Notes under the pieces: generated by a model
What the model was told of the DNA's origin: nothing
The model's database searches: none
What the model saw: only the letters and a program-made list of their open reading frames with translations
Assembly: GCF_000966975.1 (NCBI RefSeq)
Contig: NZ_JZWV01000397.1
Location: 1 to 6,614 of the forward strand
Direction of reading: 5' to 3'
From: Streptomyces katrae
GTDB lineage: Bacteria; Actinomycetota; Actinomycetes; Streptomycetales; Streptomycetaceae
Length of the DNA: 6,614 nt
Program-made: the position numbers and the translations under genes
Shown here: positions 6,215 to 6,614 of the stretch, one piece after another
How positions within the stretch are numbered: the first letter of the stretch is position 1
How the letters are laid out: each line of letters begins with the position of its first letter

Positions 6215-6614
<400 letters not shown>

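Overview
This window is very GC-rich, high-GC-Gram-positive-type DNA. It is almost certainly from Streptomyces or a close actinomycete: codon third positions are nearly all G/C, GTG starts are common, and the gene order matches the streptomycete arginine locus. It holds the 3' part of an arginine biosynthesis operon, two opposite-strand genes unrelated to arginine, and the start of argH. No phage, transposon, CRISPR or RNA gene was recognised.

Layout. Positions 1-3491 (+) carry argJ (5' end outside the window), argB, argD and argR. They are packed as one transcription unit: argJ/argB overlap as ATGA, argB/argD overlap as GTGA, and argD/argR are 7 bases apart. Positions 3509-4315 (-) encode a membrane-anchored L,D-transpeptidase-like protein that converges on argR across a 17-base gap holding a small hairpin. 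Positions 4472-5967 (-) hold a HEAT-repeat-like gene of about 497 codons. It can be read end to end only by correcting two single-base insertions, so it is either a pseudogene or carries two sequencing errors. Positions 5968-6228 are a divergent regulatory region with a promoter, an ARG-box operator and a strong leader hairpin. argH starts at 6229 (+) and runs off the right edge.

How the genes work together. ArgJ transfers acetyl groups from N-acetylornithine to glutamate. ArgB phosphorylates N-acetylglutamate and ArgD transaminates the semialdehyde to N-acetylornithine. ArgH finishes the pathway by splitting argininosuccinate into arginine and fumarate. ArgR is the arginine-sensing repressor; a good ARG-box candidate overlaps the -10 element of the argH promoter, so the separated argH probably remains in the same regulon. 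argC would be expected upstream of the window. argG is not between argR and argH, where it sits in some streptomycetes, so it must lie elsewhere.

Points most worth a second look: an in-frame 18-bp tandem duplication inside the DNA-binding domain of ArgR; the argH leader, with a 13-bp perfect stem, no U-tract and an arginine-codon-rich upstream reading frame; and the double frameshift in the HEAT-like gene, which GC-rich DNA hides because all frames stay open. I see no clearly new multi-gene system. The operon itself is ordinary core metabolism.
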